In this document: positions 29,961-38,700 of the stretch, piece by piece
Layout of the letters: every line of letters begins with the position of its first letter
Numbering within the stretch: position 1 is the first letter of the stretch
Assembly (NCBI GenBank): GCA_020629715.1
Contig: JAHDCU010000010.1
Location: 1 to 64,000 of the forward strand
Reading direction: 5' to 3'
From: Saprospiraceae bacterium
GTDB taxonomy: Bacteria > Bacteroidota > Bacteroidia > Chitinophagales > Saprospiraceae
Length of the DNA stretch: 64,000 nucleotides
Program-made: the position numbers and the translations under genes
Notes under the pieces: model-generated
Seen by the model: only the letters and a program-made list of their open reading frames with translations
What the model was told of the DNA's origin: nothing
The model's database searches: none

Positions 29961-30524
29961 ATGATAAGACTAAAAGACCTAATAACATCAATAAAATACG
30001 GTCCACATTACAGGACTGAGAAAGATGGTAATGCCAAGTACCTAAAAGGGAATCAATTCGACGAAGATTATGAATTGACCCTCTTTAATAATAGCTATGT
30101 CAATATTGGTCAAGAAGATAAGAATCATTTGCTTAAAGAAAACGATGTAATTCTTGCAGCAAAAGGATTTAGAAACTTTGCTTGGAAGTATTCATTGGAT
30201 TTTGGAGCATGTGTAGCATCATCACTCTTCTATGTGATAAAACTAAATGAAACAGTCATTCAACCAGATTATTTCACGATGGCGATAAACTCTCCTCGGA
30301 TTCAATATAGATTGAAGAATGTTGGTTTGGGTGCAACGATACCGGCAATTCCAAAAAACGAATTGCTCAGAATTAAAATTTCTGTGCCATCAATAGAAGA
30401 ACAAATGAAAGCAATTGAGATATATAAATCGCTTAACGAACAGATACGGATAGAAAGAGAAATACTCGAAAAGCGGCTCAGGATAAAAAATGGATTACTC
30501 AATTTATTAACAGAAAAAACTTGA
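29961..30524 (+). CDS. orphan half-size type I restriction specificity subunit (HsdS-like)
   Basis: A DNA sequence-recognition subunit with a single target-recognition domain. The 188 residues start MIRLKDLITSIKYG, contain the recognition-domain hallmarks AKYLKGNQFDEDYEL, NDVILAAKGFRNFAWKY and GATIPAIPKNELLRIKISVPSIEEQ, and end with one long conserved helix (about residues 145-185). A complete HsdS has two such halves. The frame is open to 29841, but the extra 40 residues are not family-like. No HsdM lies next to it; the nearest hsdM is at 31093. It could dimerise, supply an alternative specificity to that system, or be a remnant. Confidence 0.82.
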   Translation: MIRLKDLITSIKYGPHYRTEKDGNAKYLKGNQFDEDYELTLFNNSYVNIGQEDKNHLLKENDVILAAKGFRNFAWKYSLDFGACVASSLFYVIKLNETVIQPDYFTMAINSPRIQYRLKNVGLGATIPAIPKNELLRIKISVPSIEEQMKAIEIYKSLNEQIRIEREILEKRLRIKNGLLNLLTEKT

Positions 30525-30653
30525 ATAGACGAAATAAAAAAGTCTCATGATTGGTAACCATAAGACTTGAAAGACAGTGCAATCTGAAATTGGCTTGTCA
30601 CCAAATCACTCGATCGCAACGATGTGCAAATCAAATATATGTCTTTCTCTTAC

Positions 30654-30675
30654 ATCACCAAAGAAGTTTGGTGAT
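30654..30675 (+). other. stable hairpin upstream of the HNH gene
   Basis: ATCACCAAA (30654-30662) and TTTGGTGAT (30667-30675) form a perfect 9-bp stem around GAAG, a stable GNRA-like tetraloop. A second arm pair GCCAA/TTGGC follows between about 30691 and 30715. There is no T-run. It may be a structured leader or small RNA for the HNH gene; function unknown. Confidence 0.45.
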
Positions 30676-30734
30676 TACTCGGGATATTTAGCCAATGTCC
30701 GTCAATCTTGGCATTCTCATAAAAAAATAAAAAA

Positions 30735-31040
30735 ATGAGAAATAAAAAAGCGATCGGAGGAAGTTTCGATCAAAACACGATTCAAAGAGTTTGGGAGAAA
30801 GGAATAATTATCCCTGGAAATGATCCTAACGTATTTAGAAAAGACAGATGTGGAGCTTGGATGCAGAGAGATAAACATGGAGATACATTTCATAAATACG
30901 GATGGGAGATTGATCACATAAAACCTGTTTCAAAAGGAGGCACAGATCATATTGATAATCTGCAGCCGCTTTATTGGGAAAACAATAGGCACAAAGGTGA
31001 CAATTACCCTAATTGGTACTGTAAGGTGAAAGCTGCCTAA
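30735..31040 (+). CDS. small HNH endonuclease domain protein
   Basis: A 101-residue protein that is almost entirely one HNH nuclease motif. The ATG at 30735 precedes a basic N-terminus; the core is GWEIDHIKPVSKGGTDHIDNLQPL (the DH pair at about residues 59-60) followed by YWENNRHKGDNYP, which gives the metal-binding His and the downstream Asn/His. HNH domains make nicks or double-strand breaks and occur in restriction systems, homing elements and phages. No partner domain is present. It lies between an orphan HsdS and a complete type I system, with a strong terminator right after it. Confidence 0.85.
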   Translation: MRNKKAIGGSFDQNTIQRVWEKGIIIPGNDPNVFRKDRCGAWMQRDKHGDTFHKYGWEIDHIKPVSKGGTDHIDNLQPLYWENNRHKGDNYPNWYCKVKAA

Positions 31041-31052
31041 TTTTTAAAACTC

Positions 31053-31080
31053 AAAGAGAAGGGCAATTGCCCTTCTCTTT
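31053..31080 (+). terminator. palindromic terminator between HNH gene and hsdM
   Basis: AAAGAGAAGGGC and GCCCTTCTCTTT form a perfect 12-bp stem around AATT. It ends the HNH transcript 12 bp after its stop codon and insulates hsdM, which starts 12 bp further on. The T-run is short, but the stem flanks are AT-rich. Confidence 0.8.
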
Positions 31081-31092
31081 AAAAAATAAAAC

Positions 31093-32571
31093 ATGAAACT
31101 TACTCAAGACACTATTAACAACCAAGTCTGGAAAGCATGTGATACTTTCCGAGGCACTATCGATGCGACTCAATACAAAGACTATATTTTGACTATGCTC
31201 TTTGTGAAATATATCTCCGATGTACTCAAAGAAAAAAAGGAAGAGTACAGCATCAAATACGCTGGAGATACTAAACGAATCGAAAGAGCCATGAGTCATG
31301 AACGATTCAAAATTCCTAAACAAAGCACTTTCGATTATCTCTACGAAAAGAGAAATGAACCCAATCTTGGCGAACTCATAAATATCGCTTTGGAAGAAAT
31401 AGAAGATGACAATCGTTCTAAACTGGAAGGTGTATTTAGAAACATTGACTTCAACTCAGAACCAAACTTAGGTCCTACGAAAGACAGAAATAGAAGACTT
31501 AAAAATCTGCTCTCCGATTTTGAAGTGCTTGATCTCAGACCCTCTAATCTTGAAGGCAATGACATCATCGGTGATGCTTATGAATATTTGATTTCTCGAT
31601 TTGCATCTGATGCAGGGAAGAAAGCCGGAGAATTCTATACTCCTTCTGAAGTATCGACACTTTTGGCTAAACTGGTAGAGCCCAAAGACGGTGAACGGAT
31701 ATGCGACCCTACCTGTGGATCAGGCTCCCTTTTGCTAAAAGCTGCCAAAGAGGTAGGAAGCAAGAACGTCTCTCTTTATGGACAGGAAGTTAACGGCAGT
31801 ACCTGGGCACTGGCACGGATGAATATGTTCTTGCATGAAATGGACAATGCCCGTATAGAATGGGGAGACACCATCAACAATCCGCAACTCAGAGAAGAAG
31901 ATAACCTCATGAAGTTTGATGTGGTCGTCGCTAATCCACCTTTCTCTCTCGATAAATGGGGAGCGGAAGAAGCTACTGCTGATCGATACAATCGTTTCCA
32001 TAGAGGGGTGCCACCTAAGAGTAAAGGTGATTATGCTTTCATCACCCATATGATAGAGACACTGAATGAACATGGTCGAGCAGGCGTCGTCTTACCGCAT
32101 GGCGTCCTCTTCCGTGGAAGCAGTGAAGGCAAAATCAGAAAACAACTCATAGAAGAAAATCTACTCAAAGCTGTGATCGGATTACCTGCCAACTTATTCT
32201 TTGGTACAGGAATACCTGCAACCATACTCATCTTCGATAAGAACAAGTCATCGGATGAAGTCCTCTTCATAGATGCCAGCAACGAATACGAAAGTGGAAA
32301 AAATCAAAACAAACTCTCAGAAGAAAACATCGCTAAAATCTTTGACACTTTCCAATCATGGGAGACTATAGACAAATACAGCTATGTCGCCAAGAAAGAA
32401 GAAATCATAGAGAATGATTACAATCTCAATATCCCTCGCTACGTGGATACTTTCGAAGAAGAAGAGCCTGTGGATATAGCAGCGACTCAATTAGAAATTG
32501 CTGAACTGAAAAAGGAATTGGTGAGTGTAGAAAATCAAATGGCGGATTATTTAAAGGAATTGGGGTTTTAG
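31093..32571 (+). CDS. hsdM: type I restriction-modification system, DNA methyltransferase subunit
   Basis: HsdM transfers a methyl group from S-adenosylmethionine to adenine N6 in the site chosen by HsdS. The 492-residue protein has the N-terminal helical HsdM domain (TINNQVWKACDTFRGTIDATQYKDYIL), motif I DPTCGSGSLLLKA (about residue 204) and motif IV VVANPPFS (about 278-285), where NPPF marks an N6-adenine enzyme. hsdS follows 9 bp later. This is the first gene of a complete operon, into which two extra nuclease genes have been placed before hsdR. Confidence 0.97.
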   Translation: MKLTQDTINNQVWKACDTFRGTIDATQYKDYILTMLFVKYISDVLKEKKEEYSIKYAGDTKRIERAMSHERFKIPKQSTFDYLYEKRNEPNLGELINIALEEIEDDNRSKLEGVFRNIDFNSEPNLGPTKDRNRRLKNLLSDFEVLDLRPSNLEGNDIIGDAYEYLISRFASDAGKKAGEFYTPSEVSTLLAKLVEPKDGERICDPTCGSGSLLLKAAKEVGSKNVSLYGQEVNGSTWALARMNMFLHEMDNARIEWGDTINNPQLREEDNLMKFDVVVANPPFSLDKWGAEEATADRYNRFHRGVPPKSKGDYAFITHMIETLNEHGRAGVVLPHGVLFRGSSEGKIRKQLIEENLLKAVIGLPANLFFGTGIPATILIFDKNKSSDEVLFIDASNEYESGKNQNKLSEENIAKIFDTFQSWETIDKYSYVAKKEEIIENDYNLNIPRYVDTFEEEEPVDIAATQLEIAELKKELVSVENQMADYLKELGF

Positions 32572-32580
32572 CTATTACTT

Positions 32581-33783
32581 ATGACAGGCACTAAAAAGAC
32601 AAAGTTTGGGATCATAATTCCAGAAGGCTGGTTAAAAGTCCAATTAGAAGATTTGCTTCAAGAGAAAGATATTAGGTCATCTGATTTGAATAAGTATCCC
32701 TTATATAGTTTTACTATCAAGGATGGCGTATGTCCAAAGACTGAAAGATATGAACGATCACACCTTTTAAAAGATAAATCAGAAAATAAATACAAAATCA
32801 TTTCATTTGGTGATTTTATTTTCAACCCTATGAATATACGCTTTGGTGCTTTGGGAAGAAGTAAAATAGAATTTCCCGTGGCAGTCTCAGCTTATTATAA
32901 CGTGTTGGTACCAAAAAATGATTCTATAGTAATATTTCTTGAGCACTTGCTTAAGACTAATAAGTTACTAAATGTATTTGACAGAATTGCTATAGGTTCA
33001 TTAGAGGAGAAAAAAAGAGTTCACCTGTCAATGTTTAAGGCTATTGAAATAGCATTACCTCAAGAAAAAGAAATTATAAAGATCGCCGACATCCTCTCCA
33101 CCTGGGACAAAGCCATCGAAACCACCCAAGCCCTCATCGAAAAACTACAGCACCGAAAAAAAGGACTAATGCAGCAATTGTTGAATGGGAAGAAGCGGTT
33201 GCACGGGTTTAGTGGGGAATGGGAGTTTATTAAAGCTTCAGAAATATTTGGAAACCATACTGATAAAAATCACGAAGGTGAATTCGAAGTTTTATCTGCC
33301 ACCCAAGATCAAGGAGTAATCCCGAGAAGTCAAACAGGAATTGATATTAAGTATGATAAATCATCTTTGAAAAATTATAAGAAAATAGAAATTGGTGATT
33401 TTGTTATAAGCTTAAGATCTTTTCAGGGAGGAATTGAATATTCTAACTATGATGGTTTAGTGAGTCCAGCTTACACTGTGCTTCGGGATAAAATAGAAAT
33501 TGATAAAATGTTCTATAAAGCATATCTCAAAACTGAAACATTTATCAATAGATTAAATTCTATTATTTATGGAATCAGAGATGGTAAGCAAATTAGTTAT
33601 CGAGATTTTTCGTCATTAAAGCTTCTCTATCCAACCCCCGAGGAACAAACCGCAATCGCCCAAGTCCTCACAAAAGCGGATGAAGAGATTGATCAGACAC
33701 AACACTATTTAGAACAACTCCAAGAGCAGAAGAAGGGGCTGATGCAGCAGTTGTTGACGGGGCAGCGAAGGGTGAAGGTCTGA
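32581..33783 (+). CDS. hsdS: type I restriction-modification system, specificity subunit
   Basis: HsdS recognises the bipartite DNA target and bridges HsdM and HsdR. The 400 residues form two target-recognition domains, each followed by a conserved helix: ADILSTWDKAIETTQALIEKL with GLMQQLLNGKKRL (about residues 170-205), and LTKADEEIDQTQHYLEQL with GLMQQLLTGQRRV at the C-terminus. The two conserved regions repeat each other, which can allow domain shuffling by recombination. The last codon and TGA stop lie inside the first TGTCTGAA-type repeat (33778), so the repeat sits exactly on the end of the gene. Confidence 0.96.
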   Translation: MTGTKKTKFGIIIPEGWLKVQLEDLLQEKDIRSSDLNKYPLYSFTIKDGVCPKTERYERSHLLKDKSENKYKIISFGDFIFNPMNIRFGALGRSKIEFPVAVSAYYNVLVPKNDSIVIFLEHLLKTNKLLNVFDRIAIGSLEEKKRVHLSMFKAIEIALPQEKEIIKIADILSTWDKAIETTQALIEKLQHRKKGLMQQLLNGKKRLHGFSGEWEFIKASEIFGNHTDKNHEGEFEVLSATQDQGVIPRSQTGIDIKYDKSSLKNYKKIEIGDFVISLRSFQGGIEYSNYDGLVSPAYTVLRDKIEIDKMFYKAYLKTETFINRLNSIIYGIRDGKQISYRDFSSLKLLYPTPEEQTAIAQVLTKADEEIDQTQHYLEQLQEQKKGLMQQLLTGQRRVKV

Positions 33784-33894
33784 ACATGATTTTTAAGATG
33801 ATAAGATACGCAAGATGAATGATATCCAATGCAATTTAAATTACCAGATAAAAATCATGACCATCTTAAATATCTTTCACATCCTGTTCAGACA
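33778..33894. mobile_element. 117-bp miniature element with terminal inverted repeats
   Basis: The left arm (33778-33818) starts GTCTGAACATGATTT and the right arm (33855-33894) ends ATCCTGTTCAGACA. The arms are imperfect inverted copies of the same family and enclose only 36 bp with no gene. It looks like a gene-less sibling of the neighbouring 33911-34376 unit, in the manner of a miniature inverted-repeat element. The call as a mobile element is inference from structure alone. Confidence 0.55.
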
Positions 33895-33910
33895 ATTGAT
33901 GAGGGTAACT

Positions 33911-33951
33911 GTCTGAACATGATTTATAAGATGATAAGATATGCAAGATGA
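33911..33951 (+). repeat. TGTCTGAA-family repeat, left arm of the GxxExxY cassette
   Basis: This 41-bp copy is 39/41 identical to 33778-33818. It ends in GCAAGATGA, and the ATG of the GxxExxY gene (33948) lies in that end. The T at 33910 completes the TGTCTGAA start. Confidence 0.85.
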
Positions 33952-34343
33952 AAAATGAAGATATAAACAAGTTAACTCATAAGATAATTGGATGTGCTAT
34001 GGAGGTGCATAATCAGATGGGTAACGGTTTTCAGGAAGTTGTTTATCAACGTGCATTGGCTATTGAGTTTGATATTCAAAACCTATCATTTGCCAGAGAA
34101 TTAGAGATGGAACTATCGTATAAAGGAAATCATGTCGGTACAAGGAGAGTTGACTTCTTTGTTGAGGATAAAGTCATGGTAGAAATTAAAGCCATCGAAA
34201 AGTTAGAAGGTGTACATAAAGCACAGGCTATTAATTACTGTGAAGCATACAATATTGCTGACGGACTTTTGATCAATTTTGGTGCAGAAAGATTGCAATA
34301 TCATCGAGTATTCAATAAAAAATTAAAGAAGAAAACATCATGA
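33948..34343 (+). CDS. GxxExxY protein (PD-(D/E)xK nuclease-fold family)
   Basis: A 131-residue member of the GxxExxY family, named for the motif seen here as GNGFQEVVY (about residues 25-33). The family has a restriction-endonuclease-like fold. The active-site-like residues are visible as RRVDFFVEDKVMVEIKA (Asp about 68, Glu-x-Lys about 79-81), and HKAQAINYCEAYNIADGLLINFG follows. The biological role is not established. The gene is exactly bounded by inverted repeats (33911-33951 and 34338-34376) and sits between hsdS and the DUF1016 gene of the restriction operon. Confidence 0.9.
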   Translation: MKNEDINKLTHKIIGCAMEVHNQMGNGFQEVVYQRALAIEFDIQNLSFARELEMELSYKGNHVGTRRVDFFVEDKVMVEIKAIEKLEGVHKAQAINYCEAYNIADGLLINFGAERLQYHRVFNKKLKKKTS

Positions 34344-34376
34344 CCATCTTTAAATCTTACACATCATGTTCAGACA
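34338..34376 (-). repeat. TGTCTGAA-family repeat, right arm of the GxxExxY cassette
   Basis: On the minus strand it reads TGTCTGAACATGATGTG and continues with AAGAT spacing, inverted relative to the left arm at 33911. It contains the GxxExxY stop codon. Confidence 0.8.
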
Positions 34377-34440
34377 ATTTTGGCAGCAAGAGTCTTGACT
34401 TTAAAAGAGTTTACAATGTCAATCATTCAGAAAACAAGAA

Positions 34441-34480
34441 ATCCTAAAATCAGATAATCCTATGAATCCTAATTCTGACA
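34441..34480 (-). repeat. TGTCTGAA-family repeat, left boundary of the DUF1016 cassette
   Basis: The plus strand reads ATCCTAAAATCAGA and ends AATCCTAATTCTGACA. It is 36/40 identical to 35694-35733 in the same orientation, and on the minus strand it belongs to the same TGTC(T/A)GAA...GGATT family as the arms upstream. It ends 10 bp before the DUF1016 start. Confidence 0.8.
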
Positions 34481-34490
34481 ATAAAGGAAT

Positions 34491-35738
34491 ATGAATGACA
34501 ATAGCTACATACAACTCCTCGAATCCATCAAGCAGAGAATCAAAAGCTCTCAGCATCAAGTAGCGATGTATATCAATAGTGAGTTATTGTTCACTTATTG
34601 GAATATTGGCTATGCTTTGAATCAGGAACGAGATCGGCAAGGCTGGGGAGCTAAGGTGGTAGATGAGTTGGCTAAAGACTTAAAAGCAAGCTTCCCAAAG
34701 ATGAAAGGCCTCAGCAAAAGAAACCTTCAATATATGATGCGTTTTGCATCTGAATGGGAGATGGATGCTTTGGTGCAACCAGCGGTTGCACAATTAGATA
34801 AAGAAGCTTCAAAAGGCTTAGAATCGAGTCATGGTCCAAAAGTGCTACCACTTGTGGCACAAATACAAAGTGCTGATAATCAGGAAGGTGAAATTGTGCC
34901 ACAGCCTGTGGCACAAATAGAAGACCCTGACAATCAATCAGGTATAAAAATGCAGCAAGCTGCTGCACAATTTCAATACTTTGAGTTACTTTCTATGGCA
35001 AGAGTGCCCTGGAGCCATCATAGGGTACTGCTTGATAAGATAGATGATCAAGAAGAAAGACAATTCTACTGTGAACAGATCATTGCTAATCAATGGTCCA
35101 GAAGCATCTTGATGAATAAGATCGATCAAGGTCTATATCAGAGTCAAGGAAAGTTAGCTAACAACTTTGTGCAGGTCCTACCATCTGATCAATCCGCCTT
35201 AGTAAAGGCAACATTTAAAGACCCATATTTCTTTGACTTTCTACAATTAGGAGATGAAGCCACAGAGAGAGAAATAGAAGATAGCTTAACCACACAAATA
35301 GGGAAATTTTTATTGGAGTTGGGTTCCGGCTTTGCTTATATGGGCAGACAATACAAGTTAGAAGTGGGAGGACAAGAATATTATTTAGACTTGTTATTCT
35401 TTCATACAAAGCTAAACTGCTATGTCAATATTGAACTGAAGATAGATGCATTCAAGCCTGAATATGCAGGCAAATCTCAATTCTACTTGACAGTTATTGA
35501 CGAACAATTGAAGTCAGATCATCATAATCCATCGGTTGGCATTATTCTCTGTAAAGAAGCCAATAATATAGTGGTAGAATATACATTGAAACAAACAAGT
35601 GTTCCATTAGGAGTAGCAGAATACAAATTGGTTCAAGAACTACCAGAGCAACTAAAAGGATTGATACCATCAGCTGAACAGCTTAAAGCAAACATCCTAA
35701 AATCAGAGAATCCTAAAAATCCTAATTCAGACAAATGA
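34491..35738 (+). CDS. DUF1016/YhcG-like PD-(D/E)xK nuclease
   Basis: A 415-residue protein with the N-terminal DUF1016 domain (YIQLLESIKQRIKSSQHQVAMYINSEL, then YWNIGYALNQERDRQGWGAKVVDELA) and a C-terminal PD-(D/E)xK nuclease domain (YYLDLLFFHTKLNCYVNIELKI, Asp about 298, Glu-x-Lys about 315-317; then YLTVIDEQLK). Family members are often found beside type I restriction genes. Between the domains, residues 95-160 carry four repeats of the xxxxVAQ type, encoded by palindromes. The last 14 residues are encoded by a TGTCTGAA-family repeat. The stop overlaps the hsdR start as ATGA. Confidence 0.93.
   Translation: MNDNSYIQLLESIKQRIKSSQHQVAMYINSELLFTYWNIGYALNQERDRQGWGAKVVDELAKDLKASFPKMKGLSKRNLQYMMRFASEWEMDALVQPAVAQLDKEASKGLESSHGPKVLPLVAQIQSADNQEGEIVPQPVAQIEDPDNQSGIKMQQAAAQFQYFELLSMARVPWSHHRVLLDKIDDQEERQFYCEQIIANQWSRSILMNKIDQGLYQSQGKLANNFVQVLPSDQSALVKATFKDPYFFDFLQLGDEATEREIEDSLTTQIGKFLLELGSGFAYMGRQYKLEVGGQEYYLDLLFFHTKLNCYVNIELKIDAFKPEYAGKSQFYLTVIDEQLKSDHHNPSVGIILCKEANNIVVEYTLKQTSVPLGVAEYKLVQELPEQLKGLIPSAEQLKANILKSENPKNPNSDK
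34773..34968 (+). repeat. four in-frame palindromic repeats inside the DUF1016 gene
   Basis: Four 19-bp units start at 34773, 34842, 34896 and 34950. Their spacings are 69, 54 and 54 bp, all multiples of three. Each folds as arms around a 3-base loop: GTGCAACC/GGTTGCAC, GTGCTACC/TGTGGCAC (one wobble, one mismatch), GTGCCACA/TGTGGCAC and TGCAGCA/TGCTGCA. They encode VQPAVAQ, VLPLVAQ, VPQPVAQ and MQQAAAQ. The arms differ between units, yet pairing is kept. Confidence 0.85.
35694..35733 (-). repeat. TGTCTGAA-family repeat, right boundary of the DUF1016 cassette
   Basis: The plus strand reads ATCCTAAAATCAGA and ends AATCCTAATTCAGACA. It is a near copy of 34441-34480 in direct orientation. It is translated as the last residues of the DUF1016 protein and ends two bases before the hsdR ATG. 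Confidence 0.8.
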
Positions 35739-38700
35739 GTAAAACGCCGTCATTCTTAGAGGATCATATATCACAGATACCTGCCATCCAGCTACTCATT
35801 AATATGGGCTATACCTATGTTTCGCCATCAGAAGCAGAAGCTTGGCGAGGTGGTAAGCGTTCGGTAGTACTGTTTGAGGAAGTCATCAAGTCCCAACTCA
35901 AAGAGATTAACACCATAACCAGAAAAGGTAAAGAATATGCCTTCTCTGATGCCAACATACAATCAGCAGTTTTAGCACTCAAAGACTTACCCATCCAAGA
36001 TGGCTTTATCAATTCTAATGCTGCCTTATATGACTTATTGACCTTAGGCAAATCATTCGAGCAGACAATCGATGGAGATAAGAAGAGTCATACAATGCAA
36101 TATATTGATTGGGAAAATTGGGACAATAATGTATTTCATGTTACTGAAGAATTCTCAGTTACTCGATCAGGAAGAGCGGATACTTACCGTCCAGATGTAA
36201 TTCTGTTTATCAACGGTATTCCATTGGTTATTATCGAATGCAAGTCCCCTGCACTCAAAGGAACAAAGTCTCCCACCGAATTAGGTGTAGAACAACATAT
36301 CAGGAACTTCAAGGAAGATGGCATTAGAGCTTTATATCGATATTCTTCCTTATTGATTTCCATTGCTGCCAATGATGGTAAATATGGGACAACTGGTACA
36401 AGCAAAGAATTCTGGTCTAAATGGAAAGAACAATTTCCTAATAGTCAATCTGAAACAGACTATCATAGTTTATTGAGCAGAATTAAGAATACGCCATTAG
36501 ACAGGTTAACAAAAAAACAACTTTATTCAGAAAGGAAGTTTGGTTTTAGTTATGCAAAACCATTCTTTGATAAGCTGGAAAAAGAAGAAAGAGATATAAC
36601 AGAACAAGACAGAATACTTTACTCTCTCTGCAACCCTCAACGGCTTTTGGATATCATCAGAAACTTTACTGTCTATGATGATGGAATCAAAAAGGTAGCG
36701 AGATACCAACAGTACTTTGCTGTAAATACAACCATAGATCGTGTACAGAATCTTGACATCACAGGTAAAAGACAAGGAGGTGTGATCTGGCATACACAAG
36801 GAAGCGGTAAAAGTTTGACCATGGTTATGTTGGCACAAATGCTGGCTTCCAACAAAGGCATATCAAACCCCAAAATTATTCTGGTCACAGACAGAATAGA
36901 CTTGGATGATCAAATTTCAGATACGTTCAAGAAATGCCAAAAGGAAGTTGTCCAAGCAAGAACAGGTTCGCATTTGAGCGATCTGATCAATGATTCGGGC
37001 GATGCCATTATTACAACTATCATCAATAAGTTTGAAGCTGCAGTCAAACAAATAAAGAAACCCTTAACATCGTCAGATATATTTGTTCTCATCGATGAAG
37101 GTCATCGTACACAGTATGGTACTTTCAATGTGAGCATGAGACGTGTTTTTCCTAATGCATGTTTTATTGCATTTACAGGAACACCTTTGATGAAAAAGGA
37201 AAAAAGTACAGCACAAAAGTTTGGTGGCTATATCGGTCTACCTTATACTGTTTTGGATGCTGTCGCTGATGGAGCTGTCGTTCCTTTGCTATACGAAGGT
37301 CGGCACAACCAAATGACCTTAAATGAAGATCCAATCAACAGATTTTTTGATAAGGTTTCAGAGCCACTCTCAGATTATGGTAAAGCTGCGTTGAAAAGAA
37401 AATTCAACACCGTTGATCAGCTTAACATGGCAGATCAAATTGTCTATGCAAGAGCTTGGGATATAAGTGAGCATTACAAAGACTTTTTCCAAACGAATAA
37501 TGACAAGTACAAACCTAAAGCCCAATTGGTAGCACCAAGAGTAAAAACAGCATTACTATACAAGAGATATTTAGATGAGATTGGAATGGTTTCATCAGAA
37601 GTTGTCGTCACTCAATCCGATCAAAGAGAAGGAACAGAAGATGGATTTCATGAGAAAGATGATGATAAGCGAATGGAGGAAGAATACTTCTCCGCTATGA
37701 TAGATAAATATGGTGATCTCAAAAAGTATGAAAAATCTATCATCAATCAATTCAAGAAAAGAGAGCATCCAGAGATTTTGATTGTAGTTGCTAAGTTACT
37801 AACGGGTTTTGATGCTCCTAATAATACAGTCTTGTATCTATGTCGATCCCTAAAGGAACATACACTTCTACAGGCAATCGCCAGAGTAAACAGAGTTTAC
37901 CCAGGAAAAGACTATGGATACATCATTGATTATTATGGAAACTTAGAAAGTCTGGACGATGCCTTGAGCACCTATTCAGGATTGAACAATTTTGATGGCG
38001 AAGATTTGGAAGGAAGCTTTACCAACATAGCAGAAGAAATTAAAAAACTACCACAAGCACATGCGGATGTATGGGAATTGTTCAAAAAGCTAAGAGATAA
38101 AACTGTAGAAGCATCAGCCTATGAAGAACATCTATCTCAAGAAGATATCAGAAATAAGTTCTACGAGAAACTAAGCATATTTACAAGATTATTGAAAATG
38201 GCTTTGTCCTCAGTCACTTTCGTAAACAATACGGATGATGAGAAAATCAAGACTTATAAGAATGATGCAAAATTTTTCTTAAAACTAAGAGTTGATGTAA
38301 AACGCAGATACAATGATGAGTTGTCTTATAAAGAGTTTGAACCTCAGATACAAAAGTTGATCAATAAGCACATCTCTACAGAAGGTGAAATCCTGAAAGT
38401 AACCGAAATAGTCAACATCTTTGACAAAGAAGAGCGAGAAGCAGAAATCGAGAAAATAACAGGAACAGCAGCTCAAGCGGATCATATAGCAAGCAGAACC
38501 ATAAAGGCTATTAACGTCAAAATGCAAGAAGATCCTATTTATTATAAAAAACTTGCAGAGTTGATAAAAGAAACAATTTCTGAATACTATCAAAAACGAA
38601 TTAGTGAAGCAGAGTATCTCAAAAAAGCCAAGGAACTTGAAGATGAGTTCTTAAACGGTAGATCAAATAATGCTCCCAAAGAAATAGCAGACAATGAAGC

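Larger units (their letters stand above)
33911..34376. mobile_element. repeat-bounded cassette carrying a GxxExxY gene
   Basis: The GxxExxY gene fills the space between the direct arm at 33911-33951 and the inverted arm at 34338-34376. The start codon lies in the left arm and the stop codon TGA (34341-34343) in the right arm. With the gene-less unit just upstream, this looks like a mobile or exchangeable gene cassette inserted right after hsdS. No transposase is present in the window. Confidence 0.55.

Noticed and set aside
30536-30568. Hairpin after the orphan HsdS as its terminator
   Set aside because: The arms AAGTCT/AGACTT are real, but the T-run lies on the minus-strand side, so it would terminate minus-strand transcription, where no gene is seen.
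33778-35733. CRISPR array
   Set aside because: The repeats vary in orientation and spacing (tens to over a thousand bp), enclose genes, and have no cas genes nearby.
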